Source: Aquatica leii (lineage: Eukaryota; Arthropoda; Insecta; Coleoptera; Lampyridae). From it: a DNA stretch of 64,000 bases. How positions within the stretch are numbered: the first letter of the stretch is position 1; each line of letters starts with the position of its first letter. Below the pieces are notes generated by a model. The model was not told where the DNA came from and did no database searches. It saw nothing but the letters and a program-made list of their open reading frames with translations. The stretch is taken from contig CM069432.1 of the NCBI GenBank assembly GCA_035610365.1, forward strand, positions 80,108,520 through 80,172,519, in the 5' to 3' direction. The position numbers were made by a program, and so were the translations under genes. This document shows positions 1-12,520 of this stretch, piece after piece.

Positions 1-2699
1 GACAAACCCTAAATAAGGACCACCCTAATGTAGAACATTGAACGACAGAAATTATATTTAAAACATCTTTAACTTACAAAACGTAATAATATCATTAATC
101 TACAATAAATTTATTAACAATAACTGCTACCCTCAGATTAAAATTGCTCGTAATTTATTTTACAACGTGGAGTAAGACTAAAAATGCGTGTGGCATGAAT
201 GAGGAAATTTTGGTGTGCTATGTAACGGAATTACCGAAAAAATTTGCACCGAATACCTTATGAACTAAAATTTCTATGCTAAAAACCTATTTGCTACTCT
301 ATGATAATATTGACATTTCTAGGTTAGTATTATGCTAAAATGTTTATTATTATTACAAGTTTCCGTTATGCTGTTGCATATATAGAAAAGTTTTTACTTT
401 GTTACGTAGAAAATCTAAATGCTACAAACCAAATGAAGCGCAGTTACAAAACGTCTAGTCACAGCATCAGAGGGGCAACACCTGCTAGAAAAAGTTTTTG
501 AAACCTCTTCTGCATATTTTCTTTAAAGTAGTCTTTTCTCTCTCTCTAAGTTAAAATCTTATTCTTAAAATATATTTTTTGCAAGGTTAACGTTTATTAG
601 AGCATATGTTAAAAAATTTATTTTATATAACTAGGGCATTTAATCTTCTACTATACTTTTCTGTGATATTCGTTTATTACGAAATTGAACAGCACTGCTT
701 CTAATGCTTATTTAGCTTCATTAATTCTTAAAATCCATCGCTTTCTTTTAAAATCCCGTCAAATCTTTGACTTGGACGCTATGGAACGTTTCAACAGTTT
801 CCCGCATAGAACCACGAATTCTCTTTTCTGATTACCTTAACATTAATTTTTTTTTATATATAATAAGTGTGATTTTTTAATTTTTAATTAAGTTTGTGGT
901 TAAATATGTTTTGCGTTTCTAGTTTGTAGAAATATTCTTTTTTTAAAAATTCACTTTCTGTTTATGTTTTTGCAGTTTTTTTTAATAAGTCTTTAAAAAT
1001 TTTAATTGTTGTTGAATTATCCATAACATAACAGAATAGAGCGTTTTAATATCGTCAAAATCCATAACATTTGTATAAAGCTTTTACATTCTTCAAAAAC
1101 TTGTTAACTTACGGCAGTAACTCTATTCCGTGTTTTGCAGTTGTTTGTGTTTTGCAATTAAAAAATCTCTTCGTTTTTATCAAACTATAATAAATAACAG
1201 TATTTCTAACAATCAAAAATTATTATTTTAGCGTTTAAAGCTTTTTGAGGTTTTAATTTTTTAATTTACACTAAGAAACAAAAACTGTTGCATCTTAAAA
1301 GTTTTACATGTGGATTAAACACAAACAAACTTGAACTTTGTAACTAAATAAGTAAACAGTACGTCGCATAGACTAAAAAACCCAAAGATTTAATTAAGCA
1401 ACAAAAACATTATTGTTTTAAAACAAATGTTTATTTTTTGCGGTTTTTTAATATTGTTAAAATATGTAGTAGTATATGTTATCTAAATAATATATCAAAA
1501 TGTCAAAATTTTATTTACAGTTTAATACAATTGAATACTCACAAAAGCACATAAACAGTAAATTAAGATCTAATAACTAGAATAAAACAAAAACAATGTA
1601 TTAAAAAATTTATACTTAAAAAAATCTTTGATGTGTTAGTTAGAAATGAAAAATAATTTATTTTTTCATAAACATTAGTAATTGATTGATAGTAGTCGAG
1701 TTAATTCTTTTTACATTTTTATAACTTTTCTAAATAACAAACCTTATGCTTAACAAATTTAGTTCCATCTATTTATTTTATATATTTAAACATCTAAGGT
1801 AAGCTGAAACATTCAAATGTGGATATAAAACTTTTTTTGCTTGTACACATCTCTTACGTCAATAAAAAAATGTTTGTAACAGTAGAGAGTCATTTACTGA
1901 TTGATTTATAAATGTTAATACAAAAATCATGTTAATTGCATTTGCTACATATATTGCAAATGAAAAATTATATTAGATAAATCACATAGATAAAAAACTT
2001 TATTTAATAGTTTACACTAAAATGAAATATATTCCTTCATTATGTTTAGTGCGAAAAAAAGATAAGTCACTTTGTACATTAATAGATGCCGTTTTTATTG
2101 ATCGTTAAATGTTAAATATCTTAAACTTTTTTATTTATGACGCGATTTAAAATATGTTAGGTGTAGATAAAGAGTGTGCTCTTATAAATGCGTCGTATAT
2201 TGCGATTAAGTCTTAAGTATTCATAAATTTTTAAAACTGATTGTAAAATTTCAATACCTATTTTTCAAGTTGAAATCGATGAATAAATCTCATTTCATAT
2301 TTTTGTTTTTTGTAGAACACGACTGTTAGAAATCATGCAAATATATAACAATATCAAAAATATTAATTTTTGTTTTTAAACTTTTTAAACTAATGTTAAT
2401 TAAAAAAATTAACAAGAGTAAATGCTAACATAATACAGTAATTTCTGTAAAAAAAACTCACAGATACGTGAAATTTTTGTTCCTATGACAAAGGAACTGT
2501 AAAATTTTACTTTAAGCGACTATTGTATTAAAAGTATTTAACGTTATTTAACGTGTTTTATTGTATAAATGCACTGTTTATAGAAGATAGAACTACACCT
2601 TTCAGTTCTGATTAAACATAGTTTCTTGCAATTTACATAAACTTATTTCTAAAATTTCCTTAACTAAACACGGTTTTTGTTTTACTAAATAATACAAAA
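1..2699. other. AT-rich non-coding stretch
   Basis: Very AT-rich with frequent stops in all frames. I see no open frame with recognisable motifs, no terminal repeat and no RNA gene. It may be intergenic or intronic. Confidence 0.6.
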
Positions 2700-4756
2700 C
2701 AACATTACATCTAGCAGAGAATTTACGTTAGAATGCCGCAATCAGTCGAAGTGCTGCTCAGGCTCATGAATCAGGTGTAACTACCGCTCCGCCTTCAGTT
2801 CAATTTCTCTACTGACACAAGCCTTTTCAGTCAAACTGATATTTCTATTTGCGGAATGGTGGAATGGCCTTTCAAATATACTATTTGTTTGAGTCTCCTT
2901 CCTGTAATTCCAGAGTTCAAATTTGTGCCGGTTATAAATCTTTATACGACTCCTGAAACGACAGACGACTGTTGTTGATCTCGGTCGTTTTTCTTCCACA
3001 TTCTATCAATATGTTATCTCTTATACGGTTTTACTATAAGTAATGGACAACGCATAAATAAATCGTGAATTTTAAATTATAGATAATAGAAGTATTTACG
3101 AACAACTCGAATATTAAAAAAAAGCTTTTAAACTTTATGGTTCTTTTAAAACCATATATTTGAATGTAATCTATTTCTTATTTTACTGTTGACAATATAC
3201 GTATGTACATATTTCAATAAATTTTAACGTATGTGCATATGTTAAAAATGGCACTAAAAAAATTAATACAATCAAACTACTATAACATTTTTTGTAAAGC
3301 AATTAAAAGATTTGTAAAATAGAAACTAGTTGTTTACAAGTTTTGATTTGTGTATTAACAGTTTAGTAGTTTTTTTTATACAACTTATGTTTTAAATTTA
3401 TATGCATATTAAGTAAAAATTAAAAAAAAACAAATTAAGTTGTTAATAAAATAAGCAAAAAAGTAAAGTACTTGTAGTTCGAACGGCGAATTTTTGCGTT
3501 TGTGTTTCAACGTACAACTAATCTTATTGTAATTGATTTCATAATTAGACAGTATAACAAAGATATATTCTATTAAATGATTTTATTCCGTAAGATTTAA
3601 TTAAGAATATACGTTATTAGTAAAAGTTGAAGATTACAAATTTTAAAATACCCGTTTGTCGATTACCAAAAATACATTTACACTAATGTGATTAGAGATT
3701 ATTGCATCTCGTAAGATTGTTTTAACCACATTTAATTAATTTACAGTATGTTTTTAGATTATATCTGACAATTAATTAAATAATCAGTCACGAGAAATAG
3801 TTATTATATTTTTGGCGTATTTTCAAAAAGAAAGAACAACAGAAAGCTTTCTGAATTGCTTTTAGGGAGTAGCAATTGCAAGCAATAGTTTGTAACATTG
3901 GACAAGAGAAAACTGAAACTTCTGTTTTATGATCACCTGGTTAAAGATTATGTTTAAATTAAAAAAAAAACAATTGTCGAGTTTTTTTTTAAATTTTACA
4001 TTCAGCTTGTATGCGGACAAGGTTTCTAAGAAAGCACTTAGAAAATCTAATGGCACCGAGTTAAATAATTTTTTTAGATTAAATTTGAAATTTGTTTGTA
4101 AACCTGGAGAATATGTACAAATGTTTTACATGTAAGAATATGACTTTGTTGAAACAGAAACTAATTCCTGATTTAGAAGAACCATCGTTATTTATAAAGA
4201 ATAATACACTGTATCACAGCGTACTTTTAGAAAAGCAAGCAACAGTTTATAACGTATTAAATAATCGTATTTTTGTAAATATTTATGTATTAAGGAATAA
4301 CAATTCATAACATTTGACACAAGTCATGCAACGTTTTTTATACCAATAATAGAAGTGATTTCATTTTATTAAACACAATAATCTCCCCTACATAATTAAA
4401 AAGTAATAAATATTCAAAATAAATAACCATTGAAGTTTTAAATCCAAGGATTTGAGTTTACTGTAAAGTAAAGTGTTATCTGTCTCGATCTGAATCAAAT
4501 AATATCTAACGAAAATTAGGAAAATGAAAATTTAAAAGAGTTAAAAATAAAGAGATTTTTTACAAGGAAGACTAACGCGATGTAAAACGCATTTAAGTAA
4601 ATTAAATTTACAAACAATTGAAAAAATGCTTATTAGAATTACAATTTTCAATCAGAGATTGAGTTACTATATTCCGGAAATCAAAAAGATCGAGAGGGAT
4701 AACTTGGAAAGAAATTAGAGTTTTTCAACCCAGCAACGTCACTAGTTGTCACCACA
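2700..4756. other. AT-rich stretch with three short unrecognised open frames
   Basis: At 2781-2999 (minus) there is a 72-residue open frame, rich in Arg and Lys, in a patch noticeably less AT-rich than its surroundings. It could be an old exon or element relic, but I do not recognise it. Two overlapping plus-strand frames at 3929-4310 are low-complexity (Lys, Phe, Asn) and look like chance. Nothing else is visible. Confidence 0.4.
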
Positions 4757-4768
4757 ACCAAACGAGGT
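4757..4768 (+). repeat. Left terminal inverted repeat of the ISL2EU-like element
   Basis: ACCAAACGAGGT, identical to the reverse complement of 6590-6601. It is preceded by CA, the possible target duplication. Similarity beyond 12 bp is weak. Confidence 0.65.
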
Positions 4769-4992
4769 TTCTTAGGGTGTCAAACACAAAAATCCCCAAA
4801 TAGTAACAAGTGACAGTTTACAGAAATTAATTTTGTTTATATAATGTTAATGTACTACATTCGACTGAAACTTGAAGTGAGTGTTTAACTATAGCGTTTA
4901 ACTAACTTATTGTCGTGCAAGATTAAATACTATTAATAGGTTACGTTTTAACATAAGTGATATCGGTTTTGCAAGTTATTGAAATATAAAAA

Positions 4993-5160
4993 ATGCCCAA
5001 CAATAAATTTTGTGTTTCGTGTTGTAGAAATGTTGGAGTACACAAGTTTCCCACAAATAAATGCAGCAGAAAAAAATGGATTGATGCAGTTGGGAAAGAA
5101 AATTGGAAGCCATCTAACTCATCAGTTCTATGTGGACTACATTTTAAGAAACATGATTAG
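4993..5160 (+). pseudogene. THAP zinc-finger domain of a transposase
   Basis: A 55-codon frame starting at ATG 4993 matches the THAP C2CH layout. CVSC supplies the first two cysteines (about residues 7-10), a KFP-type turn and a conserved Trp follow, and LCGLHF supplies the last Cys and His (about residues 45-50). THAP domains bind DNA and serve as the end-recognition module in several DNA transposases. The frame stops with TAG at 5158-5160, about 250 bp before the DDE homology, so the linker and first catalytic region are damaged. A longer open frame from 4979 in a neighbouring phase is a shadow of this one. Confidence 0.7.
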
Positions 5161-5412
5161 GCAGCTTCGTATCTCCGATATTACTATTCCAATCCTTCAT
5201 CTCATGTAGATACCATAAATCATTTTTTTTTTAACTTTAATTATATTAAGGGAGAGGAAAACATATTTTAAATTGTCGAGATTATTCAATATCGCTACTA
5301 AAGATGTGTATACCATATTTATCACTTGGATAAGGTTCATGTCCCTTTAATGGAGAGAAATTAATCTATGGACGCCAAAATCGCATGTACAATTTTACGC
5401 CCCTATTGATTT

Positions 5413-5941
5413 TCAAAGAAAATATTTAACCACCATGGCTATTCTGGATGCCACCGAATGTCTAATCATAAAACTATGTTTGCCCACTGCCCAGCAAGTC
5501 ACGTTTTCTACCTATAAGAAACACTGTAAAGGCGGTAGTTGGGAAAACACCGGGGGGACTGATTACCTTTGTATCTCCAACATATGGAGGATCTACAAGT
5601 GACCGCCAAATTATTGAACGAACCAATATTTTCACCAAATGTAATCGTGGTGATTCCTTGATGGTTGATAAAGGATTCAATGTGAAAGATATTGCTGACT
5701 CTTATGGCGTGGCTATTAATATTCTTGAATTTTTTAAAAAGTCAAACAGGTTAAAAAATGCTATTCTGACAAAAAATACAAAAATAGCTAGTAAGAGGGT
5801 TCACGTGGAGAGAATTATGGACTCATTAAAACCTTAAAAATCCCAAAGACTCCCTTAAATGCGTCTGAAACGGTTTTATCCGAAGACTTACGTTTTGTCT
5901 GTTGCATGTTAAGTAATTTTAGAAACAATATTGTTAATTGA
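5413..5941 (+). pseudogene. DDE_Tnp_4-type (IS4/Harbinger-like) transposase, C-terminal half
   Basis: Transposase catalytic region in three reading frames. The first segment (from about 5413) carries the motif ILDATE with the first catalytic Asp, then an AQQ...TYK stretch typical of the family. After a frameshift near 5530-5565 the next segment shows FVSPTYGGSTSDR and MVDKGF (Asp-containing) and then HVERI with the likely catalytic Glu. This segment stops at 5837, but the family's C-terminus continues after another shift to a stop at 5939-5941. It is convergent with the YqaJ relic, whose stop lies only 60 bp away. At least two frameshifts and the lost N-terminal part make it non-functional. 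Confidence 0.75.
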
Positions 5942-6000
5942 GGTGTATTCTTGTGATATAAATAAATGTTATTGGCACGAGAACCTTTTTTGACATTTAT

Positions 6001-6495
6001 TTAAAAAAGATGATTATAATTTTTGCATAAAATTGTCTCCCTTTTTGCTTCACAAAAATAATCGTAATAAAACTTCTTTAATTTTATTACCATTGAGTTT
6101 ATGAAAGCGTCATCTCTTGCTACTAACTCCACAAAAATATCGGTTAGGGTGTAGATTACAAAATAACACTGTTTTCTGTTGCAACAGTACATTTCCCCCT
6201 AAATCTGATAATAATACTTATGTGTCCGATGTAATTTAATTGCACCTGTTTTGTCGCAAAAATATAAATATGGCACAGTTTCACTGGAAATATGTTTATT
6301 CTTTGCGGAGAGAGGACATTTTATTTTCAACACAGCATCTTCTCCAACAAGGCCATCGGGCGAGCTGCCTAAAAAATGTTTTTTACTGCTCACAAACAGT
6401 CCACACTTCTTCACTTGCTCACCTGTTTGTTGACAAAAATGTTGAATTGCTATACATTTTACAACTATTTTAGTTATTTTACAACCAACAAACAC
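6001..6495 (-). pseudogene. YqaJ-like recombinase/exonuclease, N-terminally truncated
   Basis: On minus, a frame of 98 codons (6495 to 6199) and a second of 63 codons (6192 to 6001) are in the same phase, separated by a single in-frame TAG where homologues usually have Gln. The nuclease signatures are GSSPDG (about residues 43-48) and IKCP; downstream come a KYYYQ motif and a VARDDAFI stretch. YqaJ is a lambda-exonuclease-fold nuclease, and in ISL2EU elements it is the second gene beside the transposase. The acidic residue that normally precedes IKCP is Lys here, so the active site appears lost. The N-terminal part of the family is absent because the frame begins only about 95 bp inside the right end. 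Confidence 0.8.
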
Positions 6496-6589
6496 ACGTT
6501 TAACGCGCCTGGTAACGTAGAAAACAGATCACAATGACAAATAAATTCACGTGTTGTCAAACGGTTACTTTTAAATTTGGCGGTTATAC

Positions 6590-6601
6590 ACCTCGTTTGG
6601 T
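6590..6601 (-). repeat. Right terminal inverted repeat of the ISL2EU-like element
   Basis: Exact inverted copy of 4757-4768, followed by CA at 6602-6603. It marks the likely right edge of the element. Confidence 0.65.
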
Positions 6602-6814
6602 CATGCTGCCATCTGATAGATATCTATGCAACGTTCAAGAATAACTCCCATTGTTACGATTTATGATCAAAAATTGAAGAAGCATTAGAAATGTCTTAAC
6701 AAAACATGCAATCTGTCTATTTAACTCAGTAAAATTTAGGTAGCAATTTTGCTAACAATCTTAACTGAACGCTGGCATTAAGTATTACACAATTACAACT
6801 GTCATTATTAATTC

Positions 6815-7530
6815 TGGAAGTTTTTTGTGGTGATTACAACAAATGGATTGAATTTTGCGATTGCAAAAATGTAACGTTATCATTCGAAAATTATGTTATT
6901 TAAGAAAATTCTTAAGCCGCGATGTTTTAAAATCATTGAATCCATAACTCTCACAGATGCAAACTACAAAGTTGCTTGGCAATCTTTAGCAACTCGATAC
7001 GAAAGAAGTAAACGTATAGTCAAAAGTCACGTTCGAAAAATTATTAGTTTTCTCTCTTTTCTCAAGATTTGTACAACACAGTAAATAACAATTTACAAGC
7101 ATTACAGACCCTAAGTCAGCCAGTACTCATAATAACCGATACATTAGACTCAAGAGCGAAACGGGAATGGGAATTGTTCTACATTTGAGAAATAGAAAAA
7201 AGTCCGAACAATAATGTTAGTTCTACCGTAAAAAAATTACATTATCAAAACACGATCTTTTAGAAACTTTAGAAAATGACGTAACAAAGTCAAATGTTCG
7301 ATTATAAATTATAAATCTAGATCGACATTAAGTAGCCATTTAAGCACAAACGCAAAATGTTATTATCGCAAAAGCAAACATACGATTTATAAATGAAAGG
7401 ATTTTTTAAAATTCATATTTTTGACCAAATAAAAGAAATAAAAGCACGCAATTTCTGTTTAATTTGCTTGCGACCCCACGAGACTTTAAAATGCATAACA
7501 AAATTCCGCAAGTACAACAAATTTTCTAAT
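6815..7530 (+). pseudogene. BEL/Pao gag relic
   Basis: Around 6820 the translation shows a GDYNKWIEF motif, as at the start of the BEL/Pao gag core. The open frame at 6893-7084 contains a match to the gag segment reading IT-x-ANY-x-VAWQ followed by RYE and an Arg/Lys-rich stretch. Near 7450-7500 there is a Cys-rich piece, FCLICLRPHETLKC, in the place of the zinc-knuckle region. Several frameshifts and stops separate these pieces. Confidence 0.6.
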
Positions 7531-7639
7531 TTTACATATAGATAAACAAAAATCACTTAACACGGCGGTATTCAGTGCAATGAACGCTGCAAGGTAAAAC
7601 GACGATATTTAAAAATACGAAGATAACAGCATAACGAGT

Positions 7640-9010
7640 AAACTCGCAATTGTTATTGTCAACAGCACTAATTTGTGTTTATGATGACAACAGTAAAATA
7701 ATCAAATGTCGAGCATTATTAGACAGTAGTTCAATGGCAAATTTTAATTTTAAAAAAATAGATATAACGCAGATTAATCATTCAACTATAAGCGTATGCC
7801 AGGTATCCGCAAACATACGATACAGATCAACGTTGACAATTTTTTCTCGATACAATATATTTTAATCAAATATTACATGATTAGTAAAAAAGAGCAACTA
7901 ACTGAAAGCATTTCTCAATTTTCTTTTAGTTCGAATAATTAGCAAATTCTAAATAATTTAGACTTAGCTAACTTTATTTTAAATGTTTCTCGTCCTGACG
8001 ATATGTTATTAAGTTTAGAAATATTTTGGCAACTTATTGATGCAGGACAAGTTTTATTGAAAGATGATAGAATAACCGTAACGAACTGGATCTATCAAAA
8101 GAACCTGCTTTAAAACGATTTGTTATGTTGGAAAAGAAATTTATGAATGAAAATTCGTTGCTTAACCAATACATAAATTTTATAAACAAATATAAGATGA
8201 TAGATCATATGAGTGAAATTATAAAATAATATAAATTATTCTTATATTCCTCACCACGCCATTGTACCTGAATCTACTTGAAATACAAAAACAAGAGCTG
8301 TATTCTACGCTAGCATAAAATCTTCAAGCGGTTTGTCGTAAAGCGATGTTTAACATGTCGGTCCTACAATCCAAAATGAATTATTTTTGATAATTTTACA
8401 GTTTAGAGTATACCAATTTGTAGTAACTGCCAACATCAAAATATATCAAATGATTAAAATAAGCGACAACAATAAAAAAATTCATTGAATTTTTTGACGA
8501 GACGATCGATCCTTTGGTCGATATAAAATACTACGAGCTGAACACTGTTATCTACGGCACTGCTTTAGTTCTATTTTTGGCCATTCGATGCTTATATCAG
8601 CTTGCGATTGAACACGAGATAACGTACCTTGTAACAAACAACGCAATAAAAAATAATTTCTATGTCAACGATTTTTTATTTGGTTCTGATTCGAAATTTT
8701 AAATAATCGAAATTCAACCCAACGTAACCAGTATATTGGAAAACGCAGGAATGAATTAACAAAAATGACTTTGTAATAAACCTAAATTAATATGCCAATT
8801 TATATTCAACGATAACATAGATGTTAACATTATAAAATTAGGGAAGAACTAATTAAGTAAAACTCAAAAAATTTCCTGGAATTCGACTAGCGACACTATT
8901 CTGTACACAAATTCGATCTCTCAAACTAATACAGAACTCATTACAAAACCAATAACGTTATTACGAATATCCCAGAGTTGTTAACAAACTACATCAAGCA
9001 ATAACAACGT
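7640..9010 (+). pseudogene. BEL/Pao pol relic: aspartic protease and reverse transcriptase
   Basis: The 71-codon frame at 7650-7865 matches the retropepsin region: ALICVYDD, then CRALLDSSSMANF, where the catalytic D-S/T-G reads DSS. Downstream, in other frames, come a LSKEPALKRF segment (about 8090) and a YIPHHAIVP segment (about 8250). ELNTVIYGTA occurs at about 8535 and the RT catalytic box reads FYVNDFLFG (about 8660), where BEL/Pao enzymes have YVDD, so a catalytic Asp is replaced by Asn. RT/RNase H-side similarity can be followed to about 9000. It is inactive. Confidence 0.7.
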
Positions 9011-11694
9011 TACCCGTGTAGTGAGCGTAAAAGTGGGCGGAATTGTGTCAACACGCAGTGTGACGAAAATTTGTATCTTGCTCGATGAATTGTGAAAAAT
9101 AAATTTCTTTTTCTTTTTCAAGTTACGTTTTTTTATGTTTTATTGTACACGTTGCGTCATCTGTATTTGCTGAACGAGACTAACCTGCAATATGAAAAAA
9201 AAGAGGAGAAACATGGCAAAGTAAACAAGCACGCCCGAAATTGTTTGCTTGTAGAAACTATTATTAAAACTAAATAAACCATTAACATAATTCACTTCAA
9301 ACTTTATTTAAAGTAATTATGTTCTGCAAATGACTTAAAATTAGCTAATAGTGTTATTTCATAGTAATTTTTTTTTACAGTTTGTACTAATTTTTATACT
9401 AAACCATTGCTAACAAAATGACTTCGAGCGCAAAGTAACTGTATAATTTTTACAGTTTAATGAAATCATGTAAATTCATGTTATTTTAAAATATTTGCAT
9501 TGTCAGTTACTAAAGTAAATAGCAACTTTTAATTTTTAGAAATTAAAATTATTTTTAAGGTGAGTATAATGCAACTTGTTTAACACATCACAATTACTTG
9601 CCTAATGCACTAATAACTTATATATGCTTTTTTGAGGCGTTGTCACAGTGACATTTACCACTCTGTAGATGCAAGCTGCAATGTCTTGCAAAACGTCAGT
9701 TTGTTTGGGTTCACGAACGACAAAAAAAATGTAGCTTATCACATTAGCCTTGTTAGTCAATTGCGTTGAGTAACCATGGATACAAATAAGTCCATTAATA
9801 AATGTTACATTTATGTTTTTTTATGAATGAAATTGTTTGTAGAAAAAGTATAGTACACAACTAGAGTTGTATAAGCTTATTACATGCTTCTAAAATTATC
9901 ACGCTCGCCGCGTATTTTTACTCGCACATAACAAACTATTTAAAACTCTCATTTAGTAATATACTATAAAGCATTTGTTATTTGAATTCAAACCTAAAAA
10001 GGAAGATATTTTATACTTAAAAAATCAGGCATTAGAAAAAAATTGCATCAACTCAAATTAACTTTTTAAAATTGTTTTTACCAACAAAAATGTACTACAA
10101 TGTAATAAATTTAAAAAAAAAATTTAACCATCTGTAAAAATACGATAACAGTATAAAATTAATTGTTAAAAACTTAAAAGTTATATAAAATAAGGTTAAC
10201 AGTAATTCTTACAATTAGACACATTAGTATTGTTTGTAGGTTATAATATAGTATATATTTTGCAATGTAATGGATGATAAAAACTTAAAACATTAAAATT
10301 TTCTTCTTAATTTCTAAGTAAATATTTAAACATTATGTGTATTTGAATCAATTTTATATTAAAAACACGTAATTATATTATGTGTATATAATTCGTTATT
10401 TTGTTTTCAAATTAAAGTATAATTACAAACCTTATTCTAATTTATAGTTTAGCATTTTATTAAATAATAATTAGTTTTAATTGTTTTGTTGTAGAAAATG
10501 CTATTTTTGTTCATACTATTAAAATGAAACCGTCTCTAGAGAAAAATTATTTTAAAAAGTCTGCCTAAAATTTGATTTGTTCGCTTTTTCTTTTTGGCAG
10601 TCCATTTTCGTAATTTCGTACAGATGTGATTTATCTACCGTTACTTTTCTTTTTATTTCCACTTTATTTGAAGGACTTTTTGAAACACCAATCAATCATT
10701 AGTCGTTAGTTAAAAATATAATATAGTATCTAACAATAATGAAAACTAATTACACAATAATATAATATATAAGCATATTTTATAATGCGTTTATAACATA
10801 CAAAAATATAAAACAATCATACTATTTTAACAAAATTACTGTTTGTTTTTACACAATGTCATAAATAAATTTTTTTATCAACATTTAAAAAAAACAAAAT
10901 ATATTTGACATTTTAAGATTTTCTAAGATTGTAATGTAACCGTAACAAAGTTACAATAATATGTACATAAAAAACAAAGAAAATTGTGCTTCAAATGTCG
11001 GAAATATAAACTATAAATCAGCAGGTTTTCGGAAACAAGGAGAGAGACACGGAAATTGAAATGACAGATCCGGGGAGAAAGTAAGAGTTAATAGACGCGG
11101 GTCAAAACCAGTAGGCATTGAACAAATAAGACATTTGATATGACATTCAAGTTCATGCTATTTTTAAATCATTCAAATATATTATTATCTTGTAAAATAA
11201 TCAATTTTAATAATAAAATAAAACATTTTAATAAAAGTAATTTATAATTAATAAAAAATAAATTATATTTATAAATTTTTATGTATTTCTGACTACGTTA
11301 CAAAAGAGTTTAATATATACGTACCCGATATTATACATTTACAAAGTAAATAATTTGAAGTATTTAATCAATTTTTAATTACAAATTATAAAACTAAAAT
11401 CATATAGTTTTTTAACCAGTAGACGGGTTTTTCTTAAAAGTTTTGTACGGTTTTGTTTAGTTTTTACGGTAGACGTATAATATGTTATTAATAAAACTCT
11501 TGAATGAGCTGTACAAAATACTTTTTGTAATGATTTATTGATATGTGGTTTTCAATTAGTCTTAAATGCAATAAACAATTTCTCGGTAATTTATTGGCAA
11601 ATCCTAATACTATGCAACATCTTTTATAGTCAATATATAGAACTTTCATAAATACCTGCATCTCAAGTGACATAGGCAACCAACATTACTTGGA
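9011..11694. other. AT-rich non-coding stretch with a weak exon candidate
   Basis: Mostly AT-rich filler. The open frame at 9092-9277 is low-complexity and unconvincing. The one notable patch is 11022-11080: 59 bp, much less AT-rich, open in one frame, preceded by AG and followed by GTAAGA. It could be a small internal exon, but there is no pyrimidine tract before it, so support is weak. Confidence 0.3.
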
Positions 11695-11886
11695 ATGGTA
11701 TCAAGTAAAGTTTACGTAGTTTGTAAAAGACCTGTGAAATGCGTTGTAGACGAAATTGACACGACAAACCCGTCTTTAAAAAACGCCGTCTTTAAAAAGT
11801 TGCGCAGAAAAGCTCCGCCCATAGGCCCTTTACAAATTGCGCAAACACTAAAACAAAAATTACTAAATGAGAAATTTGATTTTTAA
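11695..11886 (+). CDS. Unrecognised 63-residue open frame
   Basis: This frame has codon composition and charge (Lys/Arg-rich, with a PPIGPLQIAQTLKQKL stretch ending FDF) that look more protein-like than the AT-rich frames around it. An AATAAA-like signal lies about 30 bp downstream. It could be a terminal exon or a relic of an element. I do not recognise the family. Confidence 0.25.
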   Translation: MVSSKVYVVCKRPVKCVVDEIDTTNPSLKNAVFKKLRRKAPPIGPLQIAQTLKQKLLNEKFDF

Positions 11887-11959
11887 CCTTTAAATTAAGG
11901 GTAAGTAATTAAATAAAACCATAATACATTAACAACAATACCTGTTTATTTAAAATAAT

Positions 11960-12520
11960 AACAATTATTAAAAATTCATAACCGATGTGCAATATGTCGT
12001 CCTTCAGCTGCAATACATCATCAACTTCAATATTTCAAATAGCATCAGTAATTGCATGTTCCAAGTCTTCAATATTGCGCAGCTGATTCTTATATACTGT
12101 GTTTTTAAATGTCCGTAAAGGTAAAAATCTAGTGGCGTAAGACCTGGAGATCGCAAAAGATATAACCATTGCCTAATTATTCTTTCACTGTAGAATTGTT
12201 AAATAAATGCAATTGTAGCTCGAGTAGTCTTGCTAAAAGTAACGAATCTGAACTTCGTTCTCATCTAGCTGCTTTATAAATTGACCAATATTAAAATAAC
12301 GTTCTGCGTTTACAGTATTGTAAAAAAATATAGAACCGATCATTTTTCTGTATGACATTAAAATCCATAGACCAACGTTCAAAGGATATTATGTTGTTTT
12401 CACAAAAGTGTGTGGACTTTTGGTTGCCCAAATAAGATCATTTTAGTTATTTATATATACCACTATGAAATTATAGTTAGTTTTAAGATAGTTGTTACGG
12501 CAACAATAGATAAATGAGGT
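11960..12520 (-). pseudogene. Mariner-type (IS630/Tc1 superfamily) transposase relic, C-terminal part
   Basis: The minus-strand translation contains the family's third-acid region RSPGLTPLDFYLYGHLKT. After a frameshift comes VYKNQLRNIEDLEHAITDAI, characteristic of the C-terminus of mariner-like transposases found in insects. The Asp within LDF is kept, while the residue before LTP is Gly instead of the usual Asp. Upstream (toward 12520) traces of the central domain are visible but broken by stops. No terminal repeats were found, and it is clearly dead. Confidence 0.65.

Larger units (their letters stand above)
4757..6601. mobile_element. Defective ISL2EU-like DNA transposon with THAP-DDE and YqaJ genes
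   Basis: Two convergent relic genes lie between short inverted ends. On plus are a THAP zinc-finger segment (4993-5160) and a DDE_Tnp_4-type transposase segment (5413-5941). On minus is a YqaJ-like exonuclease (6001-6495). The combination of an IS4/Harbinger-related DDE transposase with a YqaJ nuclease is known from the eukaryotic ISL2EU elements. The same 12 bp inverted repeat sits at 4757-4768 and 6590-6601, and the dinucleotide CA flanks both sides (4755-4756 and 6602-6603), a possible 2 bp target duplication. At 1,845 bp the element is much shorter than a complete one. The 5' half of the transposase and the N-terminal half of the YqaJ gene are largely missing. Confidence 0.8.
6700..9010 (+). 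mobile_element. BEL/Pao LTR-retrotransposon relic (gag-pol), LTRs not seen
   Basis: Homology to BEL/Pao gag, aspartic protease and reverse transcriptase follows in the correct order on plus, split among all three frames by many indels and stops. I could not identify paired long terminal repeats on either side, so only the internal part seems to remain. The left edge lies just beyond the right end of the ISL2EU-like element. Confidence 0.75.

Noticed and set aside
4979-5209. 76-codon open frame
   Set aside because: The THAP motifs lie in another phase (4993-5160); this frame is a shadow.
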